41,005 bases of DNA from Rhodobacterales bacterium (GCA_026400325.1 JAPLPF010000117.1:1-41005), one strand, 5' to 3'; counted from the first letter of the stretch, positions 8,300 to 15,895 are shown. The notes: generated from the letters alone by a model not told the origin. Made by a program: numbers and translations.

Positions 8300-9361
8300 T
8301 CAGAAGGGTTCAGGAAAATCCGGGGCCAACGTGTCCCGGCAAAGGTTGCGGAAACGCGCGTTCTCAAAGCGGCCATGCATTGCACAAAGCCCCGGAACCA
8401 GCACGCGCATGCTGGGCAGGGGGTCGCCGGGCAGGGTCAGGTCCACGGCAAGGACCCGATGACCCAGGTCGGCCAGCCGCTGCAACAGTCCCTCGTCATC
8501 TGCGCGCAAGGGTAGGTGCACTTTTGGCGAGGCTGGCAGGAACTGCGGCTGCCTGACGGTCGAGGCCAGTGCCTCCCAGCGCAGAAGCTCCGGGTCCTGC
8601 GCCGCTCGGGCCTCATCCACCCCGGCTTCGGTCTGCACCATCTCGGTCACGGCAGCCAGGGCGGCGGCGGGCAGGTCCGGTCGGGCGGCGGAGCCTACGG
8701 AGACAGTCCGTCCGGCACCATCGGCTGAAACTGCGGCAACGACGGGAAGTCCGATATCGGTGGTCAGATCCAGAAGGAACGTCCTGCGGTCGCGCCGGTC
8801 AAGCCACCAGGCGAGACGTGGTTGCTGCCGGTCGATCAGGTCAAGCGGCAAGGTACCCGAAGGAAGTCCGCCGTGCCACCAAAGGGCCAGGGCGTCGCGC
8901 TCGATGCATTCCCAAAGGGCAGGTGTCGCGTTCTGGCGTGTGGCACCGGCCGCGCATCCCGTCGAGTTGGCATCCGTGATCAAGGCTTCGCCAAGCACCG
9001 ACGCGCAGTCAAGGTAAACGCTTTGCGCCTGGACCGGTTCCAAGGTGCCGCGCACAAGATCAAGCGCCGACGCCATGGCCAGACCATCCTGCCGCGGCAG
9101 GGCCGCAAGGGCGGGCAGATGGCGCACGGCAAGGCTGGCGCGCAGCTCGACCGCCTCGGCCCCCGCCGAGATCATCGCTTGCTGACGGGTCAGGCCACGT
9201 CCGGCGGGCAGGCGCGGCTTCAGGCCGGTCACGCCGTCATCGGTTGGAATTGCAATGGCCAGAAAGACCGGACGGTCGGGGAGATCGTAGGGCATCAGCC
9301 GGAAGTCATGCGCAAGCGCAAGGTTCAGGCTGGTGATCGTCTCGGTCATGTTCTGCTTCAT
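8300..9361 (-). CDS. YcaO-domain protein (RiPP azoline/thioamide-forming type)
   Basis: YcaO enzymes use ATP to activate peptide backbone amides, forming azolines, thioamides or amidines in ribosomal peptides. The ATP-site motifs are visible: SAGAEAVELR (near residue 65), NSTGCAAGATRQNATPAL (near 132) and WECIERDALALWW (near 150). The C terminus APDFPEPF is proline-rich, as in peptide-modifying YcaO proteins and unlike E. coli YcaO. No ThiF-like partner, flavin dehydrogenase or TfuA is seen in the window. The start is unsure: ATG 9361 (353 residues), ATG 9349 and ATG 9409 are possible and none has a strong ribosome site. It forms an operon with the heme peroxidase and diverges from the precursor-like gene. 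Confidence 0.85.
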   Translation of the reverse strand: MKQNMTETITSLNLALAHDFRLMPYDLPDRPVFLAIAIPTDDGVTGLKPRLPAGRGLTRQQAMISAGAEAVELRASLAVRHLPALAALPRQDGLAMASALDLVRGTLEPVQAQSVYLDCASVLGEALITDANSTGCAAGATRQNATPALWECIERDALALWWHGGLPSGTLPLDLIDRQQPRLAWWLDRRDRRTFLLDLTTDIGLPVVAAVSADGAGRTVSVGSAARPDLPAAALAAVTEMVQTEAGVDEARAAQDPELLRWEALASTVRQPQFLPASPKVHLPLRADDEGLLQRLADLGHRVLAVDLTLPGDPLPSMRVLVPGLCAMHGRFENARFRNLCRDTLAPDFPEPF

Positions 9362-9424
9362 GACCTGTATTGGACGCCTGCCGGGCCGGGCGATCAAGCG
9401 ACGAATCATCCGGCGAAACGATGT

Positions 9425-9456
9425 TTCACGCTGGGTTCACGCTGGCCGAAAAGAGT
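9425..9456 (+). promoter_or_regulatory. SARP-type operator/promoter of the NHLP-like gene (repeat site A)
   Basis: TTCACGC at 9425 and TTCACGC at 9436 are identical heptamers separated by TGGG, giving an 11-bp period. The sequence AAGAGT follows 8 bp later as a possible -10. Known SARP activators bind heptamer direct repeats of this period just upstream of the -10. The site lies between the divergent YcaO and NHLP-like genes. Confidence 0.65.
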
Positions 9457-9505
9457 GGCTGCACGGACGCCGACAACCGGCGCCGCGCTACGGGAAGGAT
9501 GCGAA

Positions 9506-9892
9506 ATGAGAGGGTTCTTCAATCTTAAAAGCGGCTCGCTGGTCGATCAGCGAAAGACAGGCGAGGCGGTCATTCGGTTGATCCGCAGCGTCGGTCAGGA
9601 TGTTCCGGGATCGGACTGGAAGGAATTCAAGGCCGATCCGAAGGCCTGGCTGCACAAGGCTGGTTACCGCTATGACGGCCCCGGCGCAGGCCCCGACGGC
9701 GAGGTCCCGGCCAGCGTCACGCTGATCCCGGTCTATGACACCGAGACGACGATGCATGTCCGGGTGCCTTGGAAAGGTGTGCTGGTCCCGGAGGTGATGG
9801 AGCACGCCTTGAATGAAACAAGCTACGGCTCGACCCCCCAGGTACGCTTTCCGGTGCTGCTGGCGCGCTACTTCATGCGCCAGTGTCGATAG
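9506..9892 (+). CDS. NHLP-type (nitrile hydratase-like leader) RiPP precursor candidate
   Basis: The 128-residue product starts at ATG 9506 after GGGAAGGATGCGA; the ORF track's longer version runs through the YcaO antisense frame. The middle part looks like the nitrile-hydratase-like leader family: FKADPKAWLHKAGY, then PASVTLIPVYDTETTMHVRVPW, matching the family's DPK-A-L-x-x-x-G and V-x-V-x-x-x-T-x-x-T-x-H-x-x-x-P pattern. About 39 residues follow (from KGVLVPEV to FMRQCR) with a few Ser/Thr and one Cys, which could be the core. There is no Gly-Gly cleavage site. It could instead be a leader-binding helper protein. Divergence from ycaO across a repeat operator supports a precursor role. Confidence 0.65.
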   Translation: MRGFFNLKSGSLVDQRKTGEAVIRLIRSVGQDVPGSDWKEFKADPKAWLHKAGYRYDGPGAGPDGEVPASVTLIPVYDTETTMHVRVPWKGVLVPEVMEHALNETSYGSTPQVRFPVLLARYFMRQCR

Positions 9893-9897
9893 CGACA

Positions 9898-10368
9898 TCA
9901 GGCTTGGGCTTGCTCTGCCATTTGCCGGGCAAGCCGCAGGCCGTCCAGAAGGCTTTTGCGACCCTCGGGCCAGTTGATTGGCAGCATATCCATGACCCAG
10001 GCCTCGATGCTGTCGTCATCGGCTGGCTGGGAGCCCTCCCAGTGCGTCGCTGCAAGCCTGCGAAAGTCCTTGTACGCGGCTACGGCCTCCTGCTTGCGTC
10101 CCAGATGTGCCAAGGCCGCGGCGGCCCATACCCCACGGTCGGGAAACCCCTCATGGCATTTCTCGATGGCGTCGATCGTCGTCCGATGGTCGCCGCCCAT
10201 GAAGCTGATGTTGGAAAGGTATACCGAGTAATACTCGGGGTAGATCGGGTTCAACTGCATGGCCCTTTCAGCCAGCGCTCTTGCGTTGTCGACATGGCCA
10301 AGGAACGCAAGGCCGCAGGCTGCGGCAATCAGGGTCTCGGCGTCGTTCGGGTTCAGATCGGCCGCCAT
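9898..10368 (-). CDS. Detached C-terminal TPR part of the SARP regulator (after frameshift)
   Basis: The 156 residues (MAADLNPNDAETLIAAACG onward) are tetratricopeptide-like repeats and continue the protein read in the preceding frame. Inserting one T in CATTCC (about 10,378-10,383) would give SHFRMAADLNPND, a smooth TPR helix, so the split is one missing base. The ATG used by the track is probably not a natural start. It ends five bases from the convergent NHLP-like gene. Whether this is a sequencing error or a real disabling change cannot be told from the sequence alone. Confidence 0.7.
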   Translation of the reverse strand: MAADLNPNDAETLIAAACGLAFLGHVDNARALAERAMQLNPIYPEYYSVYLSNISFMGGDHRTTIDAIEKCHEGFPDRGVWAAAALAHLGRKQEAVAAYKDFRRLAATHWEGSQPADDDSIEAWVMDMLPINWPEGRKSLLDGLRLARQMAEQAQA

Positions 10369-11909
10369 TCGGAATGCGAGTTTGCGCGTTCAGGCGACTT
10401 GGCGATCAGCCAGTTCCAGCCCAGGCTGATGTGGCAACGTGAATCGTAGGGGTCCAGCGAGATGGCCTGCTGCGCGTGACGAAAGGCCGACGCAATGTCT
10501 TCCTTGCGGTGCGGATAGCCAGGACGGACCATTGTGCGGGTGCAAAGAATCTGCGCCAGGCTGGCATGGCTGCCGGCAAGGCCAGGATCGAGGTCGATCG
10601 CCCGCAGGAAAAGCGCCTCGGCCTGAGTGTCGGCTTCAGCGGTCCACAGGCGCGACAGCTGGTGCCCGCGCAGCCAGAGGTCATAGGCCACGGGGTTGCC
10701 CGGCGTGCTGCGGGCATGGCGCAGAAGGGTGATGTGGTTCACCTGGCTGGCCAGGTTCGCAGCAACGGCCCCGGCGACGGAAGAACTGATCTCTTGCAGC
10801 TCATCCTCGGCCACGGGAAAAAGCTTGGACCAGACTTCGCTGCCATCCCGGCAGTCGATCAGCGACACAAAGAGCTTGCCCGTCGGCGACCGCCAGTCCA
10901 GCACGCAGTCCACCGCAAAGTCGGCGTCAGTGGCGCGGCCTAGGGCGGTGAAATCAACCGCGCTGGCAGACTCGAACCCGGTCGCGGGCCAGGGAATGAC
11001 GATCCAGCAACGAAAGCGCGACAGGCAGGCCTTGGCCATGAAGGCGAAACCTTCGCCAAGATAGTCCTTGCTGGCATCGGGGTAGCGCGTCAGCGGCGGC
11101 CGGATCGTGATGCGTGGAGGCCCGTTGCGCGCCGGGTTTGCCAGGGTCGGTGGCGCAGCAGGGCGTTTCAGCGACACCTCGCCGCTTTTGATCGCAACCA
11201 GAAGCGCGTTCGATGCCTCGCTTGGTTCGCTGTCCAACTCGTCCGCCAGCGCCTGCTCCAGTTGCGCGAACTGCCGCAGCGCAGCGGACTGGTCGCCGCG
11301 CAGGGCGTGAAAGCGCATGAGGTACTGGTGGGCAAGCTCATGACTGGGTTCGATCCGCACAAGGTCTTCGGCGATCCGGGTGTCGGTAAAGGCATTGGCG
11401 GCGATCTGTCGTTCCAGATGATCGGTCAAGGCCATGGTCAGGGTCGATCTGAGGTGCGAACGTTCGATCTGCAACCAGGCCTCGAACACCGGGGCGTTGG
11501 GCTGGGCAGGGCCGAAAAGCTCTCCCTGCCAAAGGGCCGCGGCAGCCAGAAGTGCGGTCTGGTCGCTTGCGCCGGCGGCGATCAACTCGCGAAAACGCAA
11601 CACGTCGACCGCAAAATCAGTGCCGCGCAGACCGACAGTGAAGCGGTCGGCCTCAAGCACGTCGCCATCAGGATCCAGCACCTCGCGCAGTTCCTTGAGG
11701 GACTGGCGAAGGCTGCTGCGGGCAAGCTCCTCAGGGGCCGGATCCCAAAGCAGCGAGGCCAGCTGTTCGCGGTTCATCCGAGAGTTCGGACTAAGCAGCA
11801 ACAGACCCAGCAGGCAACGCGTCTTGCGGGTGCGAAAGGCGACCTCCCGGCCATTGGAAAGCCGGACGGCGCGACAGCCTCCCAAAAGCTCGACTTGGAA
11901 TCGCGCCAT
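10353..11909 (-). CDS. SARP/BTAD-family transcriptional activator, frameshifted near its 3' end
   Basis: The N terminus (ARFQVELLGGCRAVRLSNG, then RTRKTRCLLGLLLL and NREQLASLLW) is the OmpR-like winged helix of SARP proteins, residues 1-95. A bacterial transcriptional activation domain follows (AALWQGELF, FEAWLQIERSHLRS, RIEPSHELAHQYLMRFHALRGD) to about residue 245. The rest is a TolB-like segment and TPR helices as in adenylate-cyclase-like BTAD regulators. The frame breaks at WLIAKSPERANSHSEW, where one base appears lost; the continuation is in the next entry. The whole protein would be about 670 residues. It lies downstream of permease and DMT genes on the same strand and is the obvious candidate to bind the 11-bp repeats here. 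Confidence 0.82.
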   Translation of the reverse strand: MARFQVELLGGCRAVRLSNGREVAFRTRKTRCLLGLLLLSPNSRMNREQLASLLWDPAPEELARSSLRQSLKELREVLDPDGDVLEADRFTVGLRGTDFAVDVLRFRELIAAGASDQTALLAAAALWQGELFGPAQPNAPVFEAWLQIERSHLRSTLTMALTDHLERQIAANAFTDTRIAEDLVRIEPSHELAHQYLMRFHALRGDQSAALRQFAQLEQALADELDSEPSEASNALLVAIKSGEVSLKRPAAPPTLANPARNGPPRITIRPPLTRYPDASKDYLGEGFAFMAKACLSRFRCWIVIPWPATGFESASAVDFTALGRATDADFAVDCVLDWRSPTGKLFVSLIDCRDGSEVWSKLFPVAEDELQEISSSVAGAVAANLASQVNHITLLRHARSTPGNPVAYDLWLRGHQLSRLWTAEADTQAEALFLRAIDLDPGLAGSHASLAQILCTRTMVRPGYPHRKEDIASAFRHAQQAISLDPYDSRCHISLGWNWLIAKSPERANSHSEWRPI

Positions 11910-12012
11910 TTACGCCCGTCCTGGAAACTTGCCCTTGCGTCACGTTGCACATTGGCTGCAAAGCTTTCAACAATGGATCGACTGTTTTCCGCATGTACAG
12001 GAAACTTTCCTC

Positions 12013-12978
12013 TCAGGGTTGTCGGGAACGGACCGGAAGCCCCGTTTCTGGTATCGCCTTTTCTGGCGTCGTCTTCTCTGGCATCGCCGTCTCCGCCATC
12101 GCCATCTCTGGCAGCGCTGATGGGATGCGTGCGGCAATGACCACGCCCAGAATGATGCAAAGGCTGCCGATACCGCGCGGCACGTCCATGGTTTCGCCAA
12201 GGAGGACCGCCGCGATCATCGCCCCGAAAACCGCTTCGGCACTGACGATCACGCCGATGCTCGTGGCCGAGATGTGCTGCTGCGAGACGGCCATCAGCAT
12301 GAAGGCCAGCCCTTTCGAGACCAGCCCGATGAACAGGATCTCGGGCAGCGCCGCGACAAGGTCGGCGACAGTTGGCGGGCCGTTAAGCGCCGCGCCGATC
12401 CCGGTGCAAAGTGTGCCGCAGACCGCAAGCTGGACGGCCGTCATCAGGATCGGACGCCTTGTGCGCATGACGTAGATGCCGACCATCAGCGTCCAGAAGG
12501 CGTAGGCGACCGCGGAACTCAGCGCCAGCAGATCGCCGGGGCTAAGGTTGCCCAGTCGCGCGCCGGCCATGAGGAAAATGCCCAGAAGCGCCAGAAGGCT
12601 GGCAGGCCAGATCGCCAGCGCCGGGTGCTGGCGAAAACAGGCCCAGGCAAGGATCGGTGTCAGCACTGCCGAGGTGTTCGTCAGAAACCCCGCGTTGGTG
12701 ACCGTGGTCAGCCCATAGCTGAACTGCATCAGCGTGCTGGCAACGGTGAAGACAAGCGACAATGCAGCCAAAAGGCCCCATGACCCCCTTGCCGGAATCC
12801 GGCTGGCCCCGTCTTCCCGCCGGGCCAGCGGAAGCAGTACCGCCGCCCCGACGATCGAGGTGATGCCGGTGGCGGCCCAACCGTCGAGATGCTCGAAGAT
12901 CGTCTTCTGCGCAACGTTGCCGATACCCCAGGCAAGGGCCGCCAGCAACGCAACGGTGATAGCCTGGTTCGGCCTCAT
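12013..12978 (-). CDS. DMT superfamily (EamA-type) transporter
   Basis: The start at ATG 12978 overlaps the permease stop by four bases (ATGA), so the two are translationally coupled; the track's earlier start lies inside the permease gene. The product has 321 residues and about ten membrane segments in two EamA repeats, for example QAITVALLAALAWGIGNVAQ, FLTNTSAVLTPILAWACF and IGVIVSAEAVFGAMIAAVLLGETM, the last being a strong EamA mark. The final 40 residues are an odd MPE/APE-rich tail (AMAETAMPEKTTPEK). It probably exports a small metabolite. The SARP gene follows 103 bp downstream on the same strand. Confidence 0.85.
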   Translation of the reverse strand: MRPNQAITVALLAALAWGIGNVAQKTIFEHLDGWAATGITSIVGAAVLLPLARREDGASRIPARGSWGLLAALSLVFTVASTLMQFSYGLTTVTNAGFLTNTSAVLTPILAWACFRQHPALAIWPASLLALLGIFLMAGARLGNLSPGDLLALSSAVAYAFWTLMVGIYVMRTRRPILMTAVQLAVCGTLCTGIGAALNGPPTVADLVAALPEILFIGLVSKGLAFMLMAVSQQHISATSIGVIVSAEAVFGAMIAAVLLGETMDVPRGIGSLCIILGVVIAARIPSALPEMAMAETAMPEKTTPEKAIPETGLPVRSRQP

Positions 12979-14468
12979 CCCGCCACCCGGTCGGTCGCGG
13001 CCTGAGCTGCCTTGCGGGCGGCAGCCTCGTCCGGGGTCAGGATCAACCGGTGTCGGGCCACCAGCACATAGTAGGCGATGGCGAGCAAAAGCCACACGAC
13101 CACCCAGAACGAGCCTTGCAGAAAGCCCGGGTCCTGCACCTGGCAGACCAGAGTCACAAGGCAGATGGCGATGGTCAGCCAGCCGCCGAACCGGCCCAGC
13201 GGGCTGCGGAACGGGCGCGGCAGGCGCGGGTAGTCCCGCCGCAGCACCAGAAACGCCCCGGCCCTTGAAAGGTAGGACAGCATCGCCCCGAAGACCGCCA
13301 TGTTCAAAAGGACAGATCCGATCAGCGTCCCGGCCTCGGCCTGACCAAGGCCCATCGACAGGACCAGCATGAAGGCCAGACCAAGGCCCGATCCGGCCAG
13401 CATCGCCACGACCGGGGTCTGGCGTCCACCATGGGTCAGCGACAGTCCCGCGGGCAGGTAGCCGGCGCGCGACAGCGCAAAGATCTGCCGGCCTTGCGCG
13501 AACAGGATGGCGTGAAAGCTGGCCACCAGCCCCGAAAGGGCGATCAGCCCCAGGATATCGGCGCTTGCCCCGCCGAAAAGCGCGCGGAAGCCGTCCAGCA
13601 CCGGCTCACCCGATTGCGCCAGGGCATGGGCGCCCACGCCTTCAACGGCCGGATTGATGGCAACGATCAGAAAGGCGGTCAGGATGAGTGTGGCCAAGGC
13701 CAGCAGGATGCCCTTTGGCATGTCGCGGACCGGATCAACCGATTCCTCGGCCGCCAGCGGGGTTTCCTCGATGGCCAGATACAGCCAGACGGCAAAGGGA
13801 AGGGCGGCCAGCACTCCGGTCCAGCCCATCGGCAGAAAGGCCCCGTGACCGCCCGGCAGCTCGGACCCGTCGGCGGCGATGTTCAGTGCCCAGCGGGCAA
13901 AGTCGAGCTGTGGAAGGGCCACGGCGCAGAAGAACAAAAGGACAGCAAGCGAGGCCAGCGTGACAACCAGCGTGATGCGGAATGTCAGCGCCACGCCCAG
14001 CATGTTGAGGCCAAGAAAGACGATATAGGTCCCGATCCACCAGACCGGCTCGGGCACCGCTGGCCCGAAGATCGCGCCAAGATACGCCCCGATGAAGTAG
14101 CAGATGAATTCGATGTGCTCGCAGATGCCCGAGACAAAGCCCCAGAACGGCCCAAGCGCAAAGCGGGCAAAGGGATACGACCCGCCGTTGAGCGGGAGCG
14201 CCGTGCTCATCTCGGCGATGCAAAGCGACAGGGCAAGAAACATCACCGCCATGATGGCGGCGGCAATCAGCATGCCGCCCCAGCCACCAACGGCTAGGCC
14301 AAGGTTCCACCCCGAGAAATGCCCCGAGATGACGGCGCCAACCCCAAGCGCCCACAGGGACCAGACCCCGGCATGGCGCCGGAGGCTTCGCTTCTCGAAG
14401 TATCCGGGGGCGGCGTCGACAAAGGTGGCGGCCAGGGGCGAGGTCCGCGAGGTGTCTGAATCGGTCAT
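12975..14468 (-). CDS. APC superfamily amino acid / ethanolamine permease
   Basis: This 497-residue inner-membrane protein has about twelve membrane segments. Near the N terminus, GVWSLWALGVGAVISGHFSGWNLG is the hallmark of the ethanolamine-permease branch of the APC superfamily. LPLNGGSYPFARFALGPFWG and WLYLAIEETPLAAEE also fit. It should take up an amine or amino acid by proton symport. No ethanolamine ammonia-lyase genes are nearby. Its neighbours are a DMT transporter, a LysE exporter and a decarboxylase, so an amino acid or amine tied to that enzyme is as likely as ethanolamine. A promoter with three 11-bp repeats lies upstream. Confidence 0.87.
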   Translation of the reverse strand: MTDSDTSRTSPLAATFVDAAPGYFEKRSLRRHAGVWSLWALGVGAVISGHFSGWNLGLAVGGWGGMLIAAAIMAVMFLALSLCIAEMSTALPLNGGSYPFARFALGPFWGFVSGICEHIEFICYFIGAYLGAIFGPAVPEPVWWIGTYIVFLGLNMLGVALTFRITLVVTLASLAVLLFFCAVALPQLDFARWALNIAADGSELPGGHGAFLPMGWTGVLAALPFAVWLYLAIEETPLAAEESVDPVRDMPKGILLALATLILTAFLIVAINPAVEGVGAHALAQSGEPVLDGFRALFGGASADILGLIALSGLVASFHAILFAQGRQIFALSRAGYLPAGLSLTHGGRQTPVVAMLAGSGLGLAFMLVLSMGLGQAEAGTLIGSVLLNMAVFGAMLSYLSRAGAFLVLRRDYPRLPRPFRSPLGRFGGWLTIAICLVTLVCQVQDPGFLQGSFWVVVWLLLAIAYYVLVARHRLILTPDEAAARKAAQAATDRVAG

Positions 14469-14544
14469 GAAAGGATCTCCGGAAAAATTCTGTGAGGAGT
14501 GGTCGGGGTGGTGGTCGAGCTGGCGGAAGCAGAGGTGTCGGTTA

Positions 14545-14589
14545 AGATTTGTCGCCCCTTGTGTGACCGCGGCGTGAGGAGCGCGTGAA
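14545..14589 (-). promoter_or_regulatory. SARP-type operator/promoter of the permease operon (repeat site B)
   Basis: Read on the minus strand, TTCACGC, CTCACGC and GTCACAC start exactly 11 bp apart (14,589, 14,578 and 14,567). CAAATCT follows after 9 bp as a -10-like element. The permease ATG is about 75 bp further on. Confidence 0.65.
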
Positions 14590-14614
14590 CTGGGGATTGG
14601 GGGTCAGGTTTCTG

Positions 14615-14662
14615 GAAAAACCGGTCGGGGCGGGCCCAAAGCGTCTGACCCCGGGCCCGGGC
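14615..14662 (-). terminator. Possible terminator after the LysE gene
   Basis: On the minus strand CGGGCCC and GGGCCCG can pair around a 15-base loop, and a run of five Ts comes about ten bases later. The gap between stem and T-run makes this a weak call. Confidence 0.35.
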
Positions 14663-14682
14663 ATTTGCGTTGCAGGCTTGCG

Positions 14683-15324
14683 CTACGTCGGGGTGGGGTG
14701 GGCCAGGCCATGCCAGGCCATGCTGGCCGCAAGAAGGATGAGCGCGATGCCGGACCCGGTGTTGAACCACGTCATCCGCGCGCCTTGTCCAAGCCAGGGG
14801 CCAAGGCGCTGACCGATCGTGCTCCACCCGTAGAACCGAAGCGCCGAGGCGCCGAGGAAGCCTGCAGCAAAGGCCGCCCGGGCGCTGCTTTCCTGGCTTA
14901 TCGCCAGGGTTCCTGCGACAAGGCCGACCTCAAGATAGACCAGCGGGTTGAACCAGGTCACGGACAGCATTCCCAGAACCTCGCGGCGCAGCGAGGATCT
15001 TGCCTGCGCCGGGTCAACGCTGTCTGGCCGCCGGTCGCGACGGCGCAAGGTGCGCAGCCCGCACCACAAGAGGAAGGCGATCCCAAGGGCGTAAAGCGCA
15101 AGGACCGCTTCGGGTGCCCGGTTCAGGATCACTGCCAGCCAGGCGACTGCGGCAAGGAAGATCACGATCTCGGAACAATAGCCGACAGTGGCGATGACCC
15201 AGGCTCGGCCCGCATGGGCACCGGCACGGATCAGGTGAAGGTTCTGCGGGCCGATCGACAGAACAAGACTGGCCCCCACACCAAAGCCGGTGAGAAGCGC
15301 CGCAAGGGCGGTTGCGCTCAGCAT
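14683..15324 (-). CDS. LysE/ArgO-family amino acid exporter
   Basis: The 213-residue membrane protein begins ALAALLTGFGVGASLVLSIGPQNLHLIRAG, the typical first segment of LysE-type exporters with its GPQN motif, and has WFNPLVYLEVGLVAGTLA in the second half. Five to six membrane segments fit the family. It should carry a basic or other amino acid out of the cell. Its ATG overlaps the stop codon of a small upstream ORF in ATGCTGA, so translation is likely coupled. The shared promoter near 15,700 carries the same 11-bp repeats as the permease operon. Confidence 0.87.
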   Translation of the reverse strand: MLSATALAALLTGFGVGASLVLSIGPQNLHLIRAGAHAGRAWVIATVGYCSEIVIFLAAVAWLAVILNRAPEAVLALYALGIAFLLWCGLRTLRRRDRRPDSVDPAQARSSLRREVLGMLSVTWFNPLVYLEVGLVAGTLAISQESSARAAFAAGFLGASALRFYGWSTIGQRLGPWLGQGARMTWFNTGSGIALILLAASMAWHGLAHPTPT

Positions 15325-15626
15325 GGGTCCGGCCCCCGCTGGCGCAGTGGCCGGCCTGCGGTCTCTGCCGGGGTCCGGGTCGGGCGAACGGCGCTGCTGG
15401 CCGCCGCCTTGACTGTCGTGTCGGTCTTTGCCCCGTCCCAGCCGCCAACGGCCGGGCCCGAGGCTGGGGTGGAAGGTTGTGCCATCATGACAGCGCCCAT
15501 CCGAGGCGCCCTAAACGACCGAACCGTGGCAAGGCGCCACAGCCCGCAGCTTTGAAATCGTCCGGTGGCCGCCGTCCTGAAGCTGGCCAAATGCGATGCA
15601 GCGCATGATGCGGAGTGCAGGGTCAT
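15318..15626 (-). CDS. Small unknown ORF overlapping the LysE gene
   Basis: This 102-residue ORF starts at ATG 15626, eight bases after AAAGGAC, a ribosome site nearly identical to that of the heme peroxidase gene. It ends inside the LysE start (ATGCTGA), an arrangement typical of real coupled genes. The product (MTLHSASCAASHLASF and on) matches nothing I recognise. It is rich in Ser, Thr and Ala, with three Cys, no clear membrane segment and a basic, proline-rich tail. Codon use is less GC-biased in the first third than in neighbours. It could be a peptide substrate of the locus, a leader ORF governing lysE, or not a protein at all. Confidence 0.4.
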   Translation of the reverse strand: MTLHSASCAASHLASFRTAATGRFQSCGLWRLATVRSFRAPRMGAVMMAQPSTPASGPAVGGWDGAKTDTTVKAAASSAVRPTRTPAETAGRPLRQRGPDPC

Positions 15627-15662
15627 GGAAATGTCCTTTGGGAAAAGACGGATGTCGGTCAG

Positions 15663-15683
15663 GGCGCTGGAAATTGCAGCGCC
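15663..15683 (-). promoter_or_regulatory. Hairpin in the 5' leader of the small ORF / lysE transcript
   Basis: GGCGCTG and CAGCGCC form a perfect 7-bp stem with a 7-base loop. It lies between the -10-like element (15,690-15,696) and the ATG at 15,626, so it would sit at the very start of the mRNA and may stabilise it. Confidence 0.45.
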
Positions 15684-15689
15684 GACCCA

Positions 15690-15733
15690 ATCCTTGCGCA
15701 ACCGCCGTGACCGCGACGTGAGCCGATCGTGAA
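15690..15733 (-). promoter_or_regulatory. SARP-type operator/promoter of small ORF-lysE (repeat site C)
   Basis: On the minus strand TTCACGA, CTCACGT and GTCACGG begin 11 bp apart. CAAGGAT follows after exactly 8 bp as a -10-like element. The order TTCAC, CTCAC, GTCAC is the same as upstream of the permease. Confidence 0.68.
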
Positions 15734-15762
15734 CGCGGCGTCCCGGCTTGCCGTGCTGCCAA

Positions 15763-15806
15763 TTCCCGACCGCATCACGACGCCTTCACGAAGCCGGTGC
15801 AACACT
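15763..15806 (+). promoter_or_regulatory. SARP-type operator/promoter of secreted protein-decarboxylase genes (repeat site D)
   Basis: TTCCCGA, ATCACGA and TTCACGA start 11 bp apart (15,763, 15,774 and 15,785). CAACACT follows after exactly 8 bp. The site points right, back to back with repeat site C, so one region drives both divergent transcripts. Confidence 0.65.
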
Positions 15807-15895
15807 GACCCTGCTTTCCGAACCGCCGGCGATCAGCCGGGCCCGGGCAGCACCCGCCGAAAGGCACACCCATTCATTTGTCGGAGTTTATTGCA

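Noticed and set aside
9362-9424. A second SARP repeat set facing the YcaO gene
   Set aside because: No pair of TCAC-type heptamers at 11-bp spacing exists on the minus strand here; only the inverse of the rightward site is present.
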